From Flaccisagitta enflata (taxonomy: Eukaryota > Chaetognatha > Sagittoidea > Aphragmophora): 64,000 nucleotides of DNA. The translations under genes and the position numbers were made by a program. The notes under the pieces were generated by a model. The model made no database searches and was not told the DNA's origin. It worked only from the letters and a program-made list of their open reading frames with translations. Positions 1 through 13,530 of the stretch are shown in pieces (the first letter of the stretch is position 1; every line of letters starts with the position of its first letter). The stretch covers positions 34,968,001-35,032,000 of the forward strand of contig OZ231128.1 of NCBI GenBank assembly GCA_965153355.1, written 5' to 3'.

Positions 1-292
1 AAGATAGACAGGGAAGTAAAACTGAAAAGAAAGTAATGGGACTTAGATAGAGAAAAAAGAGGAAAGACAAGGTTTGCTTCAACCCAAAGGTCCAAAGATA
101 AACCTGTAGATATAAGGAAATACCACTGATAAGAAAAAATTCTGGCAGTTAGGTAGACAGATAGAAATAAACCGAATAAAAAAAGCGGGCAAAAAATCGC
201 ATGGACGTATGGATGTCTAAAGAAGACATTGGCAAAAAATAAAAAACAGTAAAAAAAAAAAAAAACAAATAACGAGTAGTTTCGTTTTAGTT

Positions 293-341
293 GCGGCAGG
301 AGCGGCAGGGGCGGCAGGGGCGGTAGGGGCGGCAGGGGCGG
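293..341. repeat. GC-rich 10-bp minisatellite
   Basis: About five copies of a GGCAGGGGCG-type unit sit in otherwise AT-rich DNA. The G-rich strand could form quadruplexes. No gene is visible around it; bases 1-292 hold only A-rich low-complexity sequence. Confidence 0.85.
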
Positions 342-377
342 AAATGCTCGTATTTAATCTTTGCGACTCGAATAGTA

Positions 378-789
378 CTACGCGAATCAAAAAAAAAGAC
401 GCACCTTTTTATTTAATGATAAAACTGACTTAAAAAGTATCAAAAAAATTTTACAGAAAGAGTGATTTTGAAGATTTTCAAATTATCTTTCATTCTAGAC
501 CAATCCCAGATCTGTATCTTTAACGGTTTAGGAGCTAGAGCTCTTTAAAGTGAGACACTATTTTGCTGAATTGCGTCTTTTTCAAAGGGACTGCAAAAAC
601 AAATTTGGCAATATTTTAACTCAAACTAATGCCATTTCAAAACGAAAAAAGATAGAGATACCAGATTGGCGTCAAATGAAAGAGTTTTTCAAGGGCTTCA
701 AAATGGTCTAAGATTTTAGTTAATTTTTTTGATTTTCAATGGCGCAATCAACCATTCAAAAGTGCGTCTTTTTTTTTTAATTCGTATAG
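378..789. mobile_element. MITE, family A, TA-flanked
   Basis: A 412-bp element has imperfect terminal inverted repeats: left CTACGCGAATC followed by an A-run and GACGCAC, right the complement ending GAATTCGTATAG. It is flanked by TA on both sides. The interior (for example CATTCTAGACCAATCCCAG) matches a second copy at 52,141-52,637. TA target sites and a non-coding interior suggest a Tc1/mariner-mobilised non-autonomous element. Confidence 0.75.
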
Positions 790-792
790 TAT

Positions 793-1961
793 GAACCGGC
801 AGACCGTTGGACGGACCGATCGACAGACGGAAAAGGCCATTTAAGGAGTGGCACAGAAAATGAAAAAGCAGAAATTTACACAATGACAGAAAAAAAAGAG
901 TGGTGAACTGAACTGAATGATAAAAATAATCTTGGAAAGGGGGAAATAAAGTGGAGGAAGAAAGGGTGCTCCTCCGAAATAGGATCGAGAAAAAGTGATA
1001 TTTTTCCCCAGAGTGAATGAATTAAGATAAGTGGGGCGGAAACATATATGACGCCAGCCCAATGGCACCCGTTATAAGGTGCCGCGCAGCGGAAGTTTTA
1101 ACAGATCCCTTCTTATAACCTGCTCAAGTTTTCCTGCTATCTGCTCAAGAGACCAACAATGTTATATTTCAGTTAATTATTCCCGCTATTAGCTACTGTT
1201 GATGCATCCGCTGTGCTTGGATAAGGAATGGTGGTAAGCGCGAAACTTTCTTCCTCCCTTCTATTCTCTTCCTTTTCTTTTTCCTCCCTTCCTCTCATCT
1301 TAGCAAGCCCGCCATAACTGGGAAGAAGTATTCGCCAAGCGCGGGTCTCCCTCTCTCTCTCTCTCTCTCTCTCTAACGTTGTTGTTTTTTATTCTTTACG
1401 AGGTAAAGAAAAGAAAATGTTATAACTTTATGGCCGCTATAACTGTCCGCGCTAAGGCCCATACAGCGGCCCCAATTTGGGCCACGTCATATCTCGGCGG
1501 AAATGCCCTTTTTTTTCTTTTTTTGCTCTCACAGACGACAGGTAGCATAGAGTGTATACGTCTACGTATTTAGCCAAACATTTTTCCTTTTTTTTTGGGG
1601 GGGGGGGGGGTCGGAAGAAAGGGGGGGAGGAGAACCAGAGTAAATATTTCATAGGAATTTTCCTGGCTGAACTCTGTTCCCCGAATATCTTTAAAATTCT
1701 AAGTCAGTTTAATCACTTTTGTCACTTTTGTCAATCTTGTCAGTTTTTCAGTTTTGTCTGTTTTGTCAGTTTTGAAGGAGACCGGTCCATTGATATGTTG
1801 GTCCGTCAGTCCATCCATCCATTACGCATGTGCAAAAACCACGTTTCTCGGCTGGTAATGGCGGAATGCCGGAAACTAACTGTACTTCGAGAGGAAGTAC
1901 CAACAACTTAAAACATGGTAATGAACCAAATTATGCAACGTAGGTGACACGTGATAAACTA
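793..1961. other. Intergenic, no gene seen
   Basis: Holds a partial GACC/GACG tract near 795-835 related to the dispersed hairpin family, a CT array near 1,350-1,373 and a T-run followed by about 14 G at 1,591-1,610. Open frames are short and of no recognisable kind. Confidence 0.5.
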
Positions 1962-2120
1962 CAGTTGAATCCCGCTCCAACAAATCTTATCTCTTACAGG
2001 CGGAATTCTATTGTTACCTATATAGGAAACATGAAATAATAAGCAGAAGTAACTATGAATTTTCAGCTGATATAAACAGAATTACGTTAGAAGCGGGTCC
2101 GTTAGAGCGGGTTTCAGCTG
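1962..2120. mobile_element. MITE, family B, TIR starting CAGTTGAA
   Basis: A 159-bp element with terminal inverted repeats of about 20 bp (left CAGTTGAATCCCGCTCCAAC, right ending GCGGGTTTCAGCTG), flanked by TA on both sides. TIRs starting CAG with a TA duplication are typical of the Tc1/mariner/pogo superfamily. Related copies lie near 16,262-16,422, 49,780-49,913 and 61,771-61,930. Confidence 0.75.
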
Positions 2121-2305
2121 TAGTATCTAGGTGTAGGGATATTCTAGTGAGGAGATTGCCTTTCACCTTTGCTTCCTCTGTTGTCTCGTTTCTCTAATGA
2201 CGCCCCATCTCTCGAAAGCTTGTCATAGTGAGATAGGGATTCCTCTCTCTCTCACCTTGCACCAAAACAAGGAACCACCTTGTAACATTTAATCATGATA
2301 AACTG

Positions 2306-2409
<104 letters not shown>

Positions 2410-3343
2410 TGAACTGCGAAAAATAGAGAGGAAACAGAAGGACAGATAGACAAGCAGGGATTTTTATAGACAGAATCAGAAGGACAAAAAAGATACAGTA
2501 AACAGGGGACAAACAAGGCCTGATACGGTTGTAACCAAATATGAGTCTGAGGGTATCATTCATTGCTGTACTGCAATCCTGCAATTGTTGTGGTGGATGT
2601 TATCCTCTAAATAATCATTAACCGCACCGCATGAGAGAGAATAGGGACGTTCATGTGTAGAGAAGGCGAAGTAAAATCTCCTCATTAGGCTTTTTAGCAG
2701 CTCTTAAGATGGAATTAGATGGCTGGTAGAATTTCGATCTATCATTTGAAGCCGTATTTGCAAAACCCTTGTTATCAAAGACAGTGGTTCCGAGGTATGT
2801 GATGCTTTCACTCAGATATGTTACCAAAGTGTGCGCGATCACTTATCGTTATCACATGTAAAAGAAAATAGCGGTCGGACTATATTCCATATCATGAACA
2901 GTCATGCCACACCCCTTGCATTATAATAAAGTAGATGGAACAGGAAGAAAAAGCTTCTATACTTTACTATGGCAAAGATAGGGGTGGCACGACTATAAAT
3001 AATGAAATCCTAGAAACATTTCCTTTTTAGGTTGATTTGTAATCATGCATTGCCTGATCACATGTCAATGTGGCATTTCCAAAATTGATTCATATCGACT
3101 GCTTCATCATATACCCTTGTGGCAAGGCCAAACTTCTGTTCTATCGCGTGTCCCGATGTGTTATCATACATATAACTAACCCTGCGTATGGCGTTGATGA
3201 TATATTACTTAATAAATAACAAAATGTTACTTGGTGAGGCCGCGCTTTGTTTTTCAGTCTTGGAGGAGGGAATATTCTTCGCTTGATTGTTTTCAAAATG
3301 TAGCGAAGAATGATGTTACCCATTAGTGCGGGGAGGGGGATTG

Positions 3344-3345
<2 letters not shown>
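2410..3345. other. Intergenic, no gene seen
   Basis: Mixed AT-rich sequence without recognisable coding potential, TIRs or tandem repeats. Confidence 0.4.

Positions 3346-3411
<66 letters not shown>
3346..3411. repeat. (CT)n microsatellite
   Basis: Uninterrupted CT array, first of four in 800 bp (also 3,520-3,567, 3,676-3,722 and 4,024-4,139). Confidence 0.98.
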
Positions 3412-3415
<4 letters not shown>

Positions 3416-3516
3416 AATTTGTTTATATTCCAGTATCTTTTCCACAACAAACTATCACATACACTCGCGGTGCACGCACACATGCAGTTACACACAGGGC
3501 CAGGCTAAGTCACATG

Positions 3517-3519
<3 letters not shown>

Positions 3520-3567
<48 letters not shown>
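3520..3567. repeat. (CT)n microsatellite
   Basis: CT array with slightly degenerate right edge (GTCTCTCTTTCTCC). Confidence 0.97.
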
Positions 3568-3574
<7 letters not shown>

Positions 3575-3674
3575 TTCTCCCTTTCCTCAGGTCGTTCTAT
3601 GATTCTGCAACGGAGCATGCAGTAGAGTTGGTCCCCAGAGTCCCAGGGACTAAAAAACTTGATGGTTCCCCGGC

Positions 3675-3675
<1 letters not shown>

Positions 3676-3722
<47 letters not shown>
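3676..3722. repeat. (CT)n microsatellite
   Basis: Uninterrupted CT array. Confidence 0.97.
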
Positions 3723-3724
<2 letters not shown>

Positions 3725-4020
3725 CCTTCTCCCATCCTTCTTTCCCTTGATCCCTTGGTCTCCCGCTTTCAAAGTTCAAAATTCAGAGACTTTTTTGGTA
3801 ACGATTACTGATTTCATTTTTACTATCCTCACGATGGAAAATTTGTTCCTTTGGGGAAAAAAGATTTAACTCCCTAAACTCTTGAAAGGAAATCTTTTCA
3901 ATTCCTTTCTCCTTTTCTTCCCTTATTTTCCTCCTCTTTTTCCATCCTTCCTCCTTCCTTCTTTTTTCAAAAAAGAAATTCTTTCCCTCACTTTTTCTTT
4001 TTTCTGACACGCTTGAACTA

Positions 4021-5005
<985 letters not shown>

Positions 5006-5146
5006 TTAGTCGCGGACAAGCGACTCTACACCTTGCTGTGTCGGTAGGTCGGTAGGTAAGAAATATTTCTAAATTGCGAGCGGTTATAGCATTACGGCTC
5101 CTGCCCAGCCGTCCGCGACTGTCTCGCCGTGTATCCGGCATTGTTT
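5006..5146 (+). mobile_element. Hairpin-GTCC element, copy A
   Basis: Starts with the hairpin AGTCGCGGACAAGCGACT, then CTACACCTTGCTGTGTCGG, a GTAG/GTCG tract and a tail with CTGCCCAGCCGTCCGCGACTG and GTGTATCCGGCATTGTTT. GTCGCGGAC at the head and GTCCGCGAC in the tail form a 9-bp inverted repeat. It belongs to a family found about 15 times in the window on both strands. Confidence 0.7.
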
Positions 5147-5150
5147 CCGC

Positions 5151-5151
5151 A

Positions 5152-5211
<60 letters not shown>
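5151..5211. repeat. (CT)n microsatellite
   Basis: CT array interrupted once by an A, immediately after hairpin element copy A. Confidence 0.97.
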
Positions 5212-5215
<4 letters not shown>

Positions 5216-5743
5216 ATTTATCTAGCACCACGACAATCTTTTTCATTGCTGTCTCTCTTTCATTCTCCTGATGTTAATCACAAGTACCGGCAATCTTCAC
5301 CACTTTTCCCTTTTCCATCATGGCCATTTTCCTCATCATTTACTACTGTCATAACCATTGTCACTTTTGTCAGCAATAACCTCCCTTATAGACTGATTAC
5401 CAACTCATTTCTTTGGGTTAATCTTTTCATCTTCCAGCCTCAAGTTGTGTGATTTGCTTTTACTAAGTTTACGCCAGAGACAGTTTACTTCATTTGATGC
5501 CTCCTGAGTCTTAACAAAGAATATTTCCCACATGCCATTTTAATCATAATCATCCAGAAATAGTATATCTGTTTTAATGATTTTACTCATCCAGAACTTA
5601 TTGAAACAAAACGAACCGAAAAAAAAACTCGTGTCAATAATCAATTCGTCACTCATGATTTTCTGAATCTTCTTATCTGAATTAAACAACAAAACCACAC
5701 CGCGCACCGCAACACTCCACAGTTAATTAGTTGCCTTGAAGTA
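5212..5743. other. Intergenic, no gene seen
   Basis: AT-rich sequence with no recognisable exon, TIR or array. Confidence 0.4.
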
Positions 5744-5957
5744 AACAAGGTCGGATACATGGCTACCCTAGTCGTGTGGGGTTGGGCAGGGGCCGTATTT
5801 GAGGTCACACCATCATTAGGGCGGGAACAGTAGGACCAAAGAACAAAGACCAAAGACCAAAGACCAAAAAAAAGTAACGTATGATGGACCGACGGACTGA
5901 CGGGAGGACCGACGGACCGACCAAGCGGGGTGTAGAGTCTCGTAGCACGCGACTAAT
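5744..5957 (-). mobile_element. Hairpin-GTCC element, copy B
   Basis: Reverse orientation: conserved tail AACAAGGTCGGATACATGGC and TAGTCGTGTGGGGTTGGGCAGG, then a short (CAAAGAC)n expansion, the GACGGACC tract and the degenerate head hairpin GTAGAGTCTCGTAGCACGCG ACTAA. Confidence 0.7.
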
Positions 5958-6189
5958 AATTAGAACAGGACGCCATCCCGAATCTCTACCACATACGACA
6001 ACCACCTCACTCTACCCATAACGGCGTGAAGGTATCGGGCAATCTCTACTGTTTTTGCTCTCCTCCTTTGTTATGGGATTGTTATTGACTCCATTTTCGC
6101 CTGGATTGTTGGATTGGAGGCATCGGTGTTTGAGCTCCCCCAAAAACCTTTCGCGAGACAGAATACGCTTTAAGAGGTAGACAACAGAG

Positions 6190-6362
6190 CAGTACGCGAC
6201 ACAATAATCCGCTATGTCGGTCGGTCGGTGACACTTTGCCTGTTCAACGTATATAGGCGGTTTTTGCTGCACTACTGCTGCCTAAATGCTTGATTGGCTT
6301 TTTCATTACTGCCCCTGCCCACCCGAACGCGACTTGAGTAGTCGTGTATCCAGCCTTGTTTT
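6190..6362 (+). mobile_element. Hairpin-GTCC element, copy C
   Basis: Head is eroded (AGTACGCGAC...CCGCTATGTCGGTCGGTCGG). The tail is well kept: CTGCCCACCCGAACGCGACT, then AGTCGTGTATCCAGCCTTGT. Confidence 0.6.
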
Positions 6363-6901
6363 CATTGTTTCATTGTTTCCCAGTTCATAGTTTCCATTGG
6401 CTATCTCATTGGTCCTCAATCACATCACAAGCAAGCGAGAAATCAGTGCGCAGCACGCTAAAAAAAGGTGGTTCATAACTTTATTCGTTTTCAAATAACA
6501 TTGAGTAAAAAGAAGATACATCATCAGGTAAATGCTTTGAAACTATGTTAGTGCTATATTCCAATTAACTATTTGAAATCACCCAGCGTGAATGAATATG
6601 ATGAACCAGATAAAGGTTATCAAATCTTTCTGATCCGGCTTTCACTTTCCTACATGCACAAAACAACGCCGCTGTACATGCGTGCGCAAAAGCGCGCTTC
6701 ATCGAGCGTGCAAAAGGCATCCGCATGCGAAGACGCGCGCACGCAAATTTCATTTTTGTTTCAAACCCAAACAATGGCGCGTATTTGAGAAAACAAAGCC
6801 GTTGGAAGGACGCCCTTAATTGAGTAAAGACGATATGTACAAAGAGGAATAAACAAACTTTGAAGTGCGCAATTTGACAAGAAAAGGGGAGAGAGAGAAA
6901 A

Positions 6902-7061
6902 AACAAGGCCGTATAAACGGTAATCCAGTCGCGGACGGTTGGGCAGGAGCAGTAATGCGAAAACTGCTTGAAATTCAAAAATGTGACGGACCGACGGACG
7001 GACGGACCTACCGACCTACCGACCGACACGGCAAGGTGTAGAGTCGCGTGTCCGCGACTAA
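6902..7061 (-). mobile_element. Hairpin-GTCC element, copy D
   Basis: Tail at the left (AACAAGGCCGTATAAACGG), GACGGACCGACGG tract, and a perfect head hairpin AGTCGCGTGTCCGCGACT at the right followed by AAAA. Sits 16 bp from copy E in the same orientation. Confidence 0.72.
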
Positions 7062-7077
7062 AAACACGGCGTGATAT

Positions 7078-7285
7078 CAAGGCCGGATATACAGCTACCC
7101 TAGTCGTGTGCGGGTAGGCAGAGGTAGTGATAGTCGTGAAGAAGGTCACTTAGCATTAAGCGTTTGGCAGGAAATGTGAGCTCAAAAATCTCATATATCA
7201 AGTATAAGGAAGACCGACCGACTGACCGACCTATCGACCGACGGACCGACATAGCGGGTTGTAGAGTAGCCTAGCACACGACTAA
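7078..7285 (-). mobile_element. Hairpin-GTCC element, copy E
   Basis: Tail CAAGGCCGGATATACAGC with ACCCTAGTCGTGTGCGGG, then a GACCGACC tract and a degenerate head ending CACACGACTAAAA. Tandem with copy D. Confidence 0.72.
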
Positions 7286-7527
7286 AAGGATTCATTTATC
7301 ACAATCTGCTTTTTCCAAGAGAAGAACTTGTCGTTGATGCTGGTTTAACTAGAAACTTAGATGTATCATGACGTGTCATATTCGAGAATTTCACGCAATG
7401 TGCAATCTCATTTGGAATGCACATAGCAGACGATGAGATGTTAGTTTGTTATTGAATGTGATTGTGTGCATTCTCAATGCTTACTCCACATATGAATCAA
7501 AGCACCCCGTTGTAAATCAAAGACAAG

Positions 7528-7608
7528 AAGGCGCATAAGCGTGACCAAACGACCGATCGACAGACACATAGACAAACCGACAGACACGACCGTTGGCGCA
7601 CCTAAAAG
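7528..7608 (-). mobile_element. Hairpin-GTCC element, fragment of AGGTGCG subtype
   Basis: The reverse strand reads TTTTAGGTGCGCC followed by CGGTCGTGTCTGTCGG and a GTCTGTCG tract. It matches the AGGTGCG-type head at 43,431. Only the head and tract are present. Confidence 0.5.
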
Positions 7609-8412
7609 ATGATTAGATAGAAAGTTTTTCTTTTATTTCAGAGAAAAAAAATAGAAAGGCTAAAATGGCAGTGATCAACAATGACAGATCGGCGCTAACA
7701 ATAGGGGAATTCAAACATCGACTAAACCAACCAAAATCACTTTGCCTTTTGTACCACGCAAAAGGAAGGAAACGAAAAACTTGATTCGTCATTCCGGCAA
7801 CAAAACCTGGAATGTTTTTTGGCTCAGACATTACAACGTTATTTCATCTTTTGTCCTCCTTTCTAGTTCTTTCTTTCCTCCTTTCTTTCTTCTATTCTTT
7901 TTTTCTTTGTTGCTATCTTCCATTCTTTATTTCTTGAGGGAAGGGCCGATGGGGTTGATGTTCTATAGCGCACTTTCGTTCATTTGTTCTTACTTCAATA
8001 GCCCTCTGAGGGCTGACAAACCATACAATGGTGTTACTGTGTTCTAGGAACAGGACTACGTTCTCTTTGGAGCTAATGTCCTGCTCCCTCTTACATTAAA
8101 TAAATATCTCACAAAGCAGGGCCACGGGTATCACTGACCACTTACCACATATTACCCTTTTTTTTACAACCGTTCTTTTCTTTTCTCCATTTTTTTTCTA
8201 AATAGATTTACTATTTCATTTTTTATTTAGTCATATTCACTAAGATGTTATTACAGTTTCAAGTACTTACATGGCTATTCATATACTTAAACACTTATTC
8301 TATATATCTTTATCCCTGACTTCCATTTCCCTTTTCCCCTGTCTTCCATTAGCTCGTTTTCTCATTTCAACCTCCCCTACCACATCCTCTTTCCCATTTT
8401 TCTTTGTTCCTT
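7609..8412. other. Intergenic, no gene seen
   Basis: T-rich and C/T-rich sequence. No supported coding exon. Confidence 0.4.
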
Positions 8413-8423
8413 CATTCCTTCAT

Positions 8424-8487
<64 letters not shown>

Positions 8488-8520
8488 TCCTTCATTCTTT
8501 CTTTCTTTCTTTCTTTCTTT
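8413..8520. repeat. (CTTT)n microsatellite
   Basis: About 25 CTTT units with two CATT variants. Phe/Leu-rich frames through it are artefacts. Confidence 0.97.
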
Positions 8521-8731
8521 TTTTCATTCCCTTTTCTTTTTCATTTTGCCCTTCCCTCCCGAATTCCTCCGCTTCCTTTACGTTCTGATGATTTTGTTTG
8601 GCATAATTTGTTTCCTTCGTTTCTTCGTTCCAGAAGAATTTTTCTTGTCCCTTTTGTGTTTCACTTTTGTCAGGATCGATCCTCAGTTTTATATTCTGTT
8701 GGTGTGTGTCTGAGGAAACAAGTCTAGAAAA

Positions 8732-8834
<103 letters not shown>

Positions 8835-9061
8835 AGGTAGTTAAGATGGAAAATGGCTAAGAGACGCACATTGAGACACAAATTGACAACCAGACAAGGA
8901 AGGACAGAAAAACATGAAAATAAAATCCTTGGAATCTTAGTATGCATAGAATCTACCATAAAAGATACGAACCGAAGTATCATTCGTATTTGTATACACC
9001 AACTCCTTGCCATAAAATCGGTAACGTGTCTTCAAAAAAAATGTGATAAGGGCAGCTAGAA

Positions 9062-9126
9062 AGGTGGGATTTGAATTGGCGAAAAGAAGCTTTAGCACTC
9101 AAACTTATCATCTAAACAACCTGGGA
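9062..9126 (-). pseudogene. tRNA-like sequence (SINE head or tRNA pseudogene)
   Basis: The reverse strand shows a B-box-like AATTCAAATCC about 35 bases after a degenerate A-box-like TAGATGATAAG, with tRNA-like spacing. Acceptor-stem pairing is poor, so a functional tRNA is unlikely. A tRNA-derived SINE fragment is the alternative. Confidence 0.3.
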
Positions 9127-10655
9127 TCACTTGGTTTTTTTAAGTACTATGTTTGAGATTTTTTGTGTTTTAATTTCAAAAAAATTAAGATGAATAGTTT
9201 GCCCCCAGTTTCAAATCAAGTCAGACAAAAATCCACACTTCAGTTCGATGAATTATATTTTATGCCACAATTTTCCTGAAGTTATTCAGAAATTAGGGCA
9301 ATCTTAGAAATAATGTTTAAACCAAAAAAATATCATAAAATTGAAGCTGTTGTGAAACTATGGATCTCAAACCTATAAAATTCAGACAAAAAAAACATCA
9401 AACACAAAAAAATGCATCCATAAGTCAAAGCTTTATACTTTTTCCCAGTTCAGATTGATCATCCTATAAAGTAAGTTTCAAAGGATTACTGCCGCAGCAG
9501 GTCATGGAGCGGTTTTATCCCAAGCATAGATGGCATTTTTTGATAAAAAGATGGCTCTATTTTTAAAGTAAATCTCCATTTGTAAGACCCGTTACGTAGA
9601 TGAAAAACAAGCTTAAGTAGGGCAGCGATGCGTCGTGAATGAACAAATGATTTATTCATTAAATATCGATCCATTTCTCATTTTGTGCTACTCAACTTAT
9701 TTTTGCAATTTTGCTCGTTTCCTAATTGCTGCCCTCCCTATTTCTTTTCATTTTTCTATCCTTTCATACTTAAGTCGTTTGATTCTTGGTTCCTTTCTTT
9801 CGTTTTATTCTGTCTCTCATCTTTTGTACACACTTCTCTTTCTTATCTATTCAGAAAACCAAGTAAACAAACAGCATCGTTTTCTCTTTTTTTCTCTTTT
9901 GAAAATAATTCCTTCTTGCTGATGGTAGGAATTGTATTCAAGATACCACCAGCAATAGATTTCATCCCGACAACTTACTTTTGCTTAGCTGTTTAATCTG
10001 TTTAATCATACGTTGGTCCTATATCCATATGATGATTAGCCAGTTCAGTTAACACCACAATTCATCACGTTCACTGAAATGTAAGGAATGTAACAGATAG
10101 AGAAACAACACCATGGGAAAATATTACAGCCCAAGGGCAGCTAAGGGTCGGCGATATCCTGTGGAACGAAGCACACGTGCAAATGGTAGAGGTGGTGGAT
10201 GTCAGTCACATCATGCTTAGGGTCTTGTTATTATGAAACTAGACAGTAGACATCTTATCTAATAGACTTTCTCCGTCCGTCATCCGTCAATTGGTCTGTA
10301 AGTTGGTCTGTTGGTCTTTTACGCTGGAATTGAAAAATGTGACAACGTGCATTCATGATGCCACAGTTGAGATTGTGTGAGTGAGCGCGCGTGAGCGGGA
10401 TTACTCAATAATTTGCTTTTGCTATTATTTATCTTTTTGTTTACACGACGGCTTTATTTTGGTAGAATTTCAGATTGGGGAGTTTGGAAATGGAGGAGGA
10501 AAAGAATATGAAAAAAAATTGAAGAGTGAAAATGAACATGAATGAAAATAAAGGAGACAATGAAGGAGAAAAAAAGAAAAAGTGCTGTTCTGTTGTGTAC
10601 TGTTCGGTTTTTTTCTCTTGTTTTTGTTTATAATAAAGTCGAGACGCTTTCTAGA
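9127..10655. other. Intergenic; contains a foldback-arm relative
   Basis: Positions about 9,430-9,480 (ACTTTTTCCCAGTTCAGATT) resemble the outer arm of the foldback at 38,971-39,936. The rest is AT-rich and shows no supported gene. Confidence 0.4.
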
Positions 10656-10755
10656 AAAAACAGGGCCAGATACACTGCTACCCATATCATATGTGGGTGG
10701 GCAGAGGAGCTCATAAAAAAGGCAAACCAAGCATTTGGGCAGGAGAAGTAATGCA
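10656..10755 (-). mobile_element. Hairpin-GTCC element, tail fragment (copy F)
   Basis: Contains CAGGGCCAGATACACTGC and ATGTGGGTGGGCAGAGG, the tail of the family in reverse, followed by GGGCAGGAGAAGTAATGCA as in copy D. The head hairpin is missing. Confidence 0.5.
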
Positions 10756-11454
10756 TGCGACTTAAAAGGACAGGAGGGGAAATCAAAGGTGACTCAATCA
10801 TATGCACTCCTGTACTGAAGAATTTGCATGAAAGGTCCAAAGACGAAAAAATTTTGTTTTTCAATTATAGAATCGCTAATATGGCTCTGTTCTAAAAACT
10901 GGCACGGTGCATTAGTCCAAATACCTCAATGCAATTTTTCAGCAGCAGCGGGACCATGACCTTTGTTTCCACGCGTACATTTGTGTGAATATGTGTAGTG
11001 GTGGATTGGGACGGCGCCCCCCCCCCTCTCTCTCTCTTCTTCCTTTTATCAACTCGGTCTTCCGTTTCTTCTCACGTAGTCTCCGTCAGCATTGGAAATG
11101 AAATTTCCCCCGCAGAGCCACATCCAACAAAGAGACAGAGACAGAGACCAAAGGAGAGAGTGAAACTGAATATAAAGAGAATGTCTTTTATGTAGTTACA
11201 TCCGTCAGAAACTGCCGAGTTCATCCGTCACACGCACAACCAAAAAGTACTTCTTTTCTCAGTAGGAACAGTCGTAATAAGAATAGTAATATTCTCCATT
11301 CCGTATGTCACTTGAATTTATATATAAATATCCACACGCAGTTTCCGCTTTGAGATTTATTTGTTGATTCGTCTCAGCTTCTACTTTATCTTTTTCTTTT
11401 TCTTTCTTTTTTTACCGCGAACAGAGATCTACATCAAGAGTGAAAATCTTTTCC

Positions 11455-11520
11455 AACCCCTGAGGAGGGCACTCAAGGCCGAATCCACATTAGAAAATGA
11501 GGGCAGTAAGCTCCCTAGCC
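11455..11520 (-). repeat. Dispersed repeat, inverse of 46,795-46,860
   Basis: Contains GAGGGCACTCAAGGCCGAAT and GAGGGCAGTAAGCTCCCTAG, which occur as reverse complement at 46,795-46,860. About 65 bp of clear similarity. Confidence 0.75.
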
Positions 11521-12097
11521 CAAATTAGATCTAATTGCATCACTTTTCTGTTCTTTTTATGTCATCTTTTTATACAATCTATAATTGTAAAGTTTAAAAA
11601 ATCTTAAACCAAGAATTCCCAAAAATTGATGTTTTTGATTTTTTTTTTCAAAAAATCATTATTTTTTCAAATTTCTAAAAATATAAAAACAGGAAATGAC
11701 AAATATAATTTTTTTTTTTCTAAGATCAAATTTCAAAATGAATTGTTTGTTCTTTACTTGGAATAAGAAAAAAAAAAATGGTTTTAAAAAAAGGTGAAGC
11801 TCAACAGTGAAAACAAATTCAGAAACAGAGAAAAAAATAAAAAAACTCTCAGATAAAATGAACCAGACTTTTTGAAATCTCATGAGTAAGTAAAAACAAA
11901 AACCACTCTACAGTCACGTGCAGAATGGCTATGGGCAGCTTACTTGTACTCAAAGTATTTCGCCCAATCAAAGTATAATACAGAGACCAAGTATCTCGCG
12001 ATATCAAAGTACTTTGATATATCGAACTCCTTGAAACCTAAATCGCTAAAAAAATTTCTAGTTTTGATCAAGATAGGTCAACTTTAAAACGCTCAGT
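11521..12097. other. AT-rich intergenic DNA
   Basis: Poly-A/T-rich sequence without recognisable features. The strand-symmetric T/A runs make coding unlikely. Confidence 0.4.
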
Positions 12098-12178
12098 TCT
12101 TAGTTGCGGACATGCAACCCCATAAGAGGCTCTGTCAGTCCGTCCGTCAGTCTGTGAGCATTGGTCAAAAGAGGGAAA
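12098..12178 (+). mobile_element. Hairpin-GTCC element, AGTTGCG subtype (copy G)
   Basis: Hairpin AGTTGCGGACATGCAACC, then CATAAGAGGCTCTGTCAGTC and a GTCC/GTCAG tract. It then runs into AAAAGAGGGAAAAC, shared with copy N. The tail is not recognisable. Confidence 0.6.
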
Positions 12179-12296
12179 ACAAGTGTTTCAGAAGCTCTTT
12201 GTGTTTGTGTCTGTGTTGGGAGGGGGGTTGGGTGGGGCGTTGGGTGTGGATGGGGGTTGGCTGCCCCTACCAACATGTCTGCAATTATTTTGCATA

Positions 12297-12433
<137 letters not shown>

Positions 12434-12848
12434 TTGCCGCCCAAAACATCACGCTGATGATGAATCATTTTTCCCCAACCCCAAATTCATAGCGGGCTTT
12501 TTGAGAGGATTCCTTATTTTGATAATTCAATATATCAAAGTATTTCAATATTGCGTGATACTTCGTCTCTGCATTAAACGTTGATTGCGTTAATTATAGG
12601 GATGTGGAAGCGGTCGATTTTTATGCCACTTCCACCGCCTCCACTTCCGCTTCCATTTTATAGTTCAAATACTAGTAGCTAACCCACCCACCAAGTACGC
12701 TGCTAAGGGCCATCTTACATGTGACTGTCTAGTTAGAATTTAAAATGAGGGATGTCAAATTTCATTCCACTCAAGTCCGAATCTGACTATAGTGGTTTCA
12801 GTTCTGATTTTGGTTCGAAATTCGGCGAAAAATGGTCCCCCCAACCCC

Positions 12849-13015
<167 letters not shown>

Positions 13016-13400
13016 TATCTCCTCCCAAGGGAAGGAATGGCTGCCTCATACGGGTGGAGCATCAAACCCTCCCTTTCGCCTTTCGAGTAAACAAAGGAAC
13101 ATACCACTAGTCGCCGGATCAGTTACCTGCTAACGGATCCAGCATGGTATTGATAAGAGGTGATCATAATTTAAAATGACTCATCATAGTATCTGAAATG
13201 CTCTTATTGTGCTTTTACCTCAATGCCATTGTTCCTGACATACAACGCTTGTTCTCTGTGCCATTTGTTATGTCACCTGGCAAGCAATCAAATTCGCATC
13301 TTACTTGATACATATTTACTTGGTAGCAAACATCCATTTGATCGTCTCTTTCTGCCATCGGATCCTCAACATATTGTACCATTTTTTATATCTTTGCTAT

Positions 13401-13530
13401 CACATCTGGCACATAGTGCACAACCTTCACGATTCTTAAGATCCTTGCTCTCACATCTGGCACAATGTGCACATCCTTCACGATTCTTTAGATCTTTTCT
13501 ATCACATCTGGCACACAGTGCACATCCTTT
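13401..13530. repeat. 51-bp minisatellite
   Basis: CACATCTGGCACA...GTGCAC recurs at 13,401, 13,452 and 13,503, a period of exactly 51 bp (17 codons), in a frame open from 13,223 to 13,591. The Ser/His/Leu-rich peptide is not recognised and I do not call a gene. Confidence 0.9.

Noticed and set aside
9486-9674. 62-codon minus frame with ordinary residue mix
   Set aside because: Short, unassigned, no splice context; kept as intergenic.
13401-13530. 51-bp repeats as a CRISPR array
   Set aside because: Only three direct units with no unique spacers, in a eukaryotic context.
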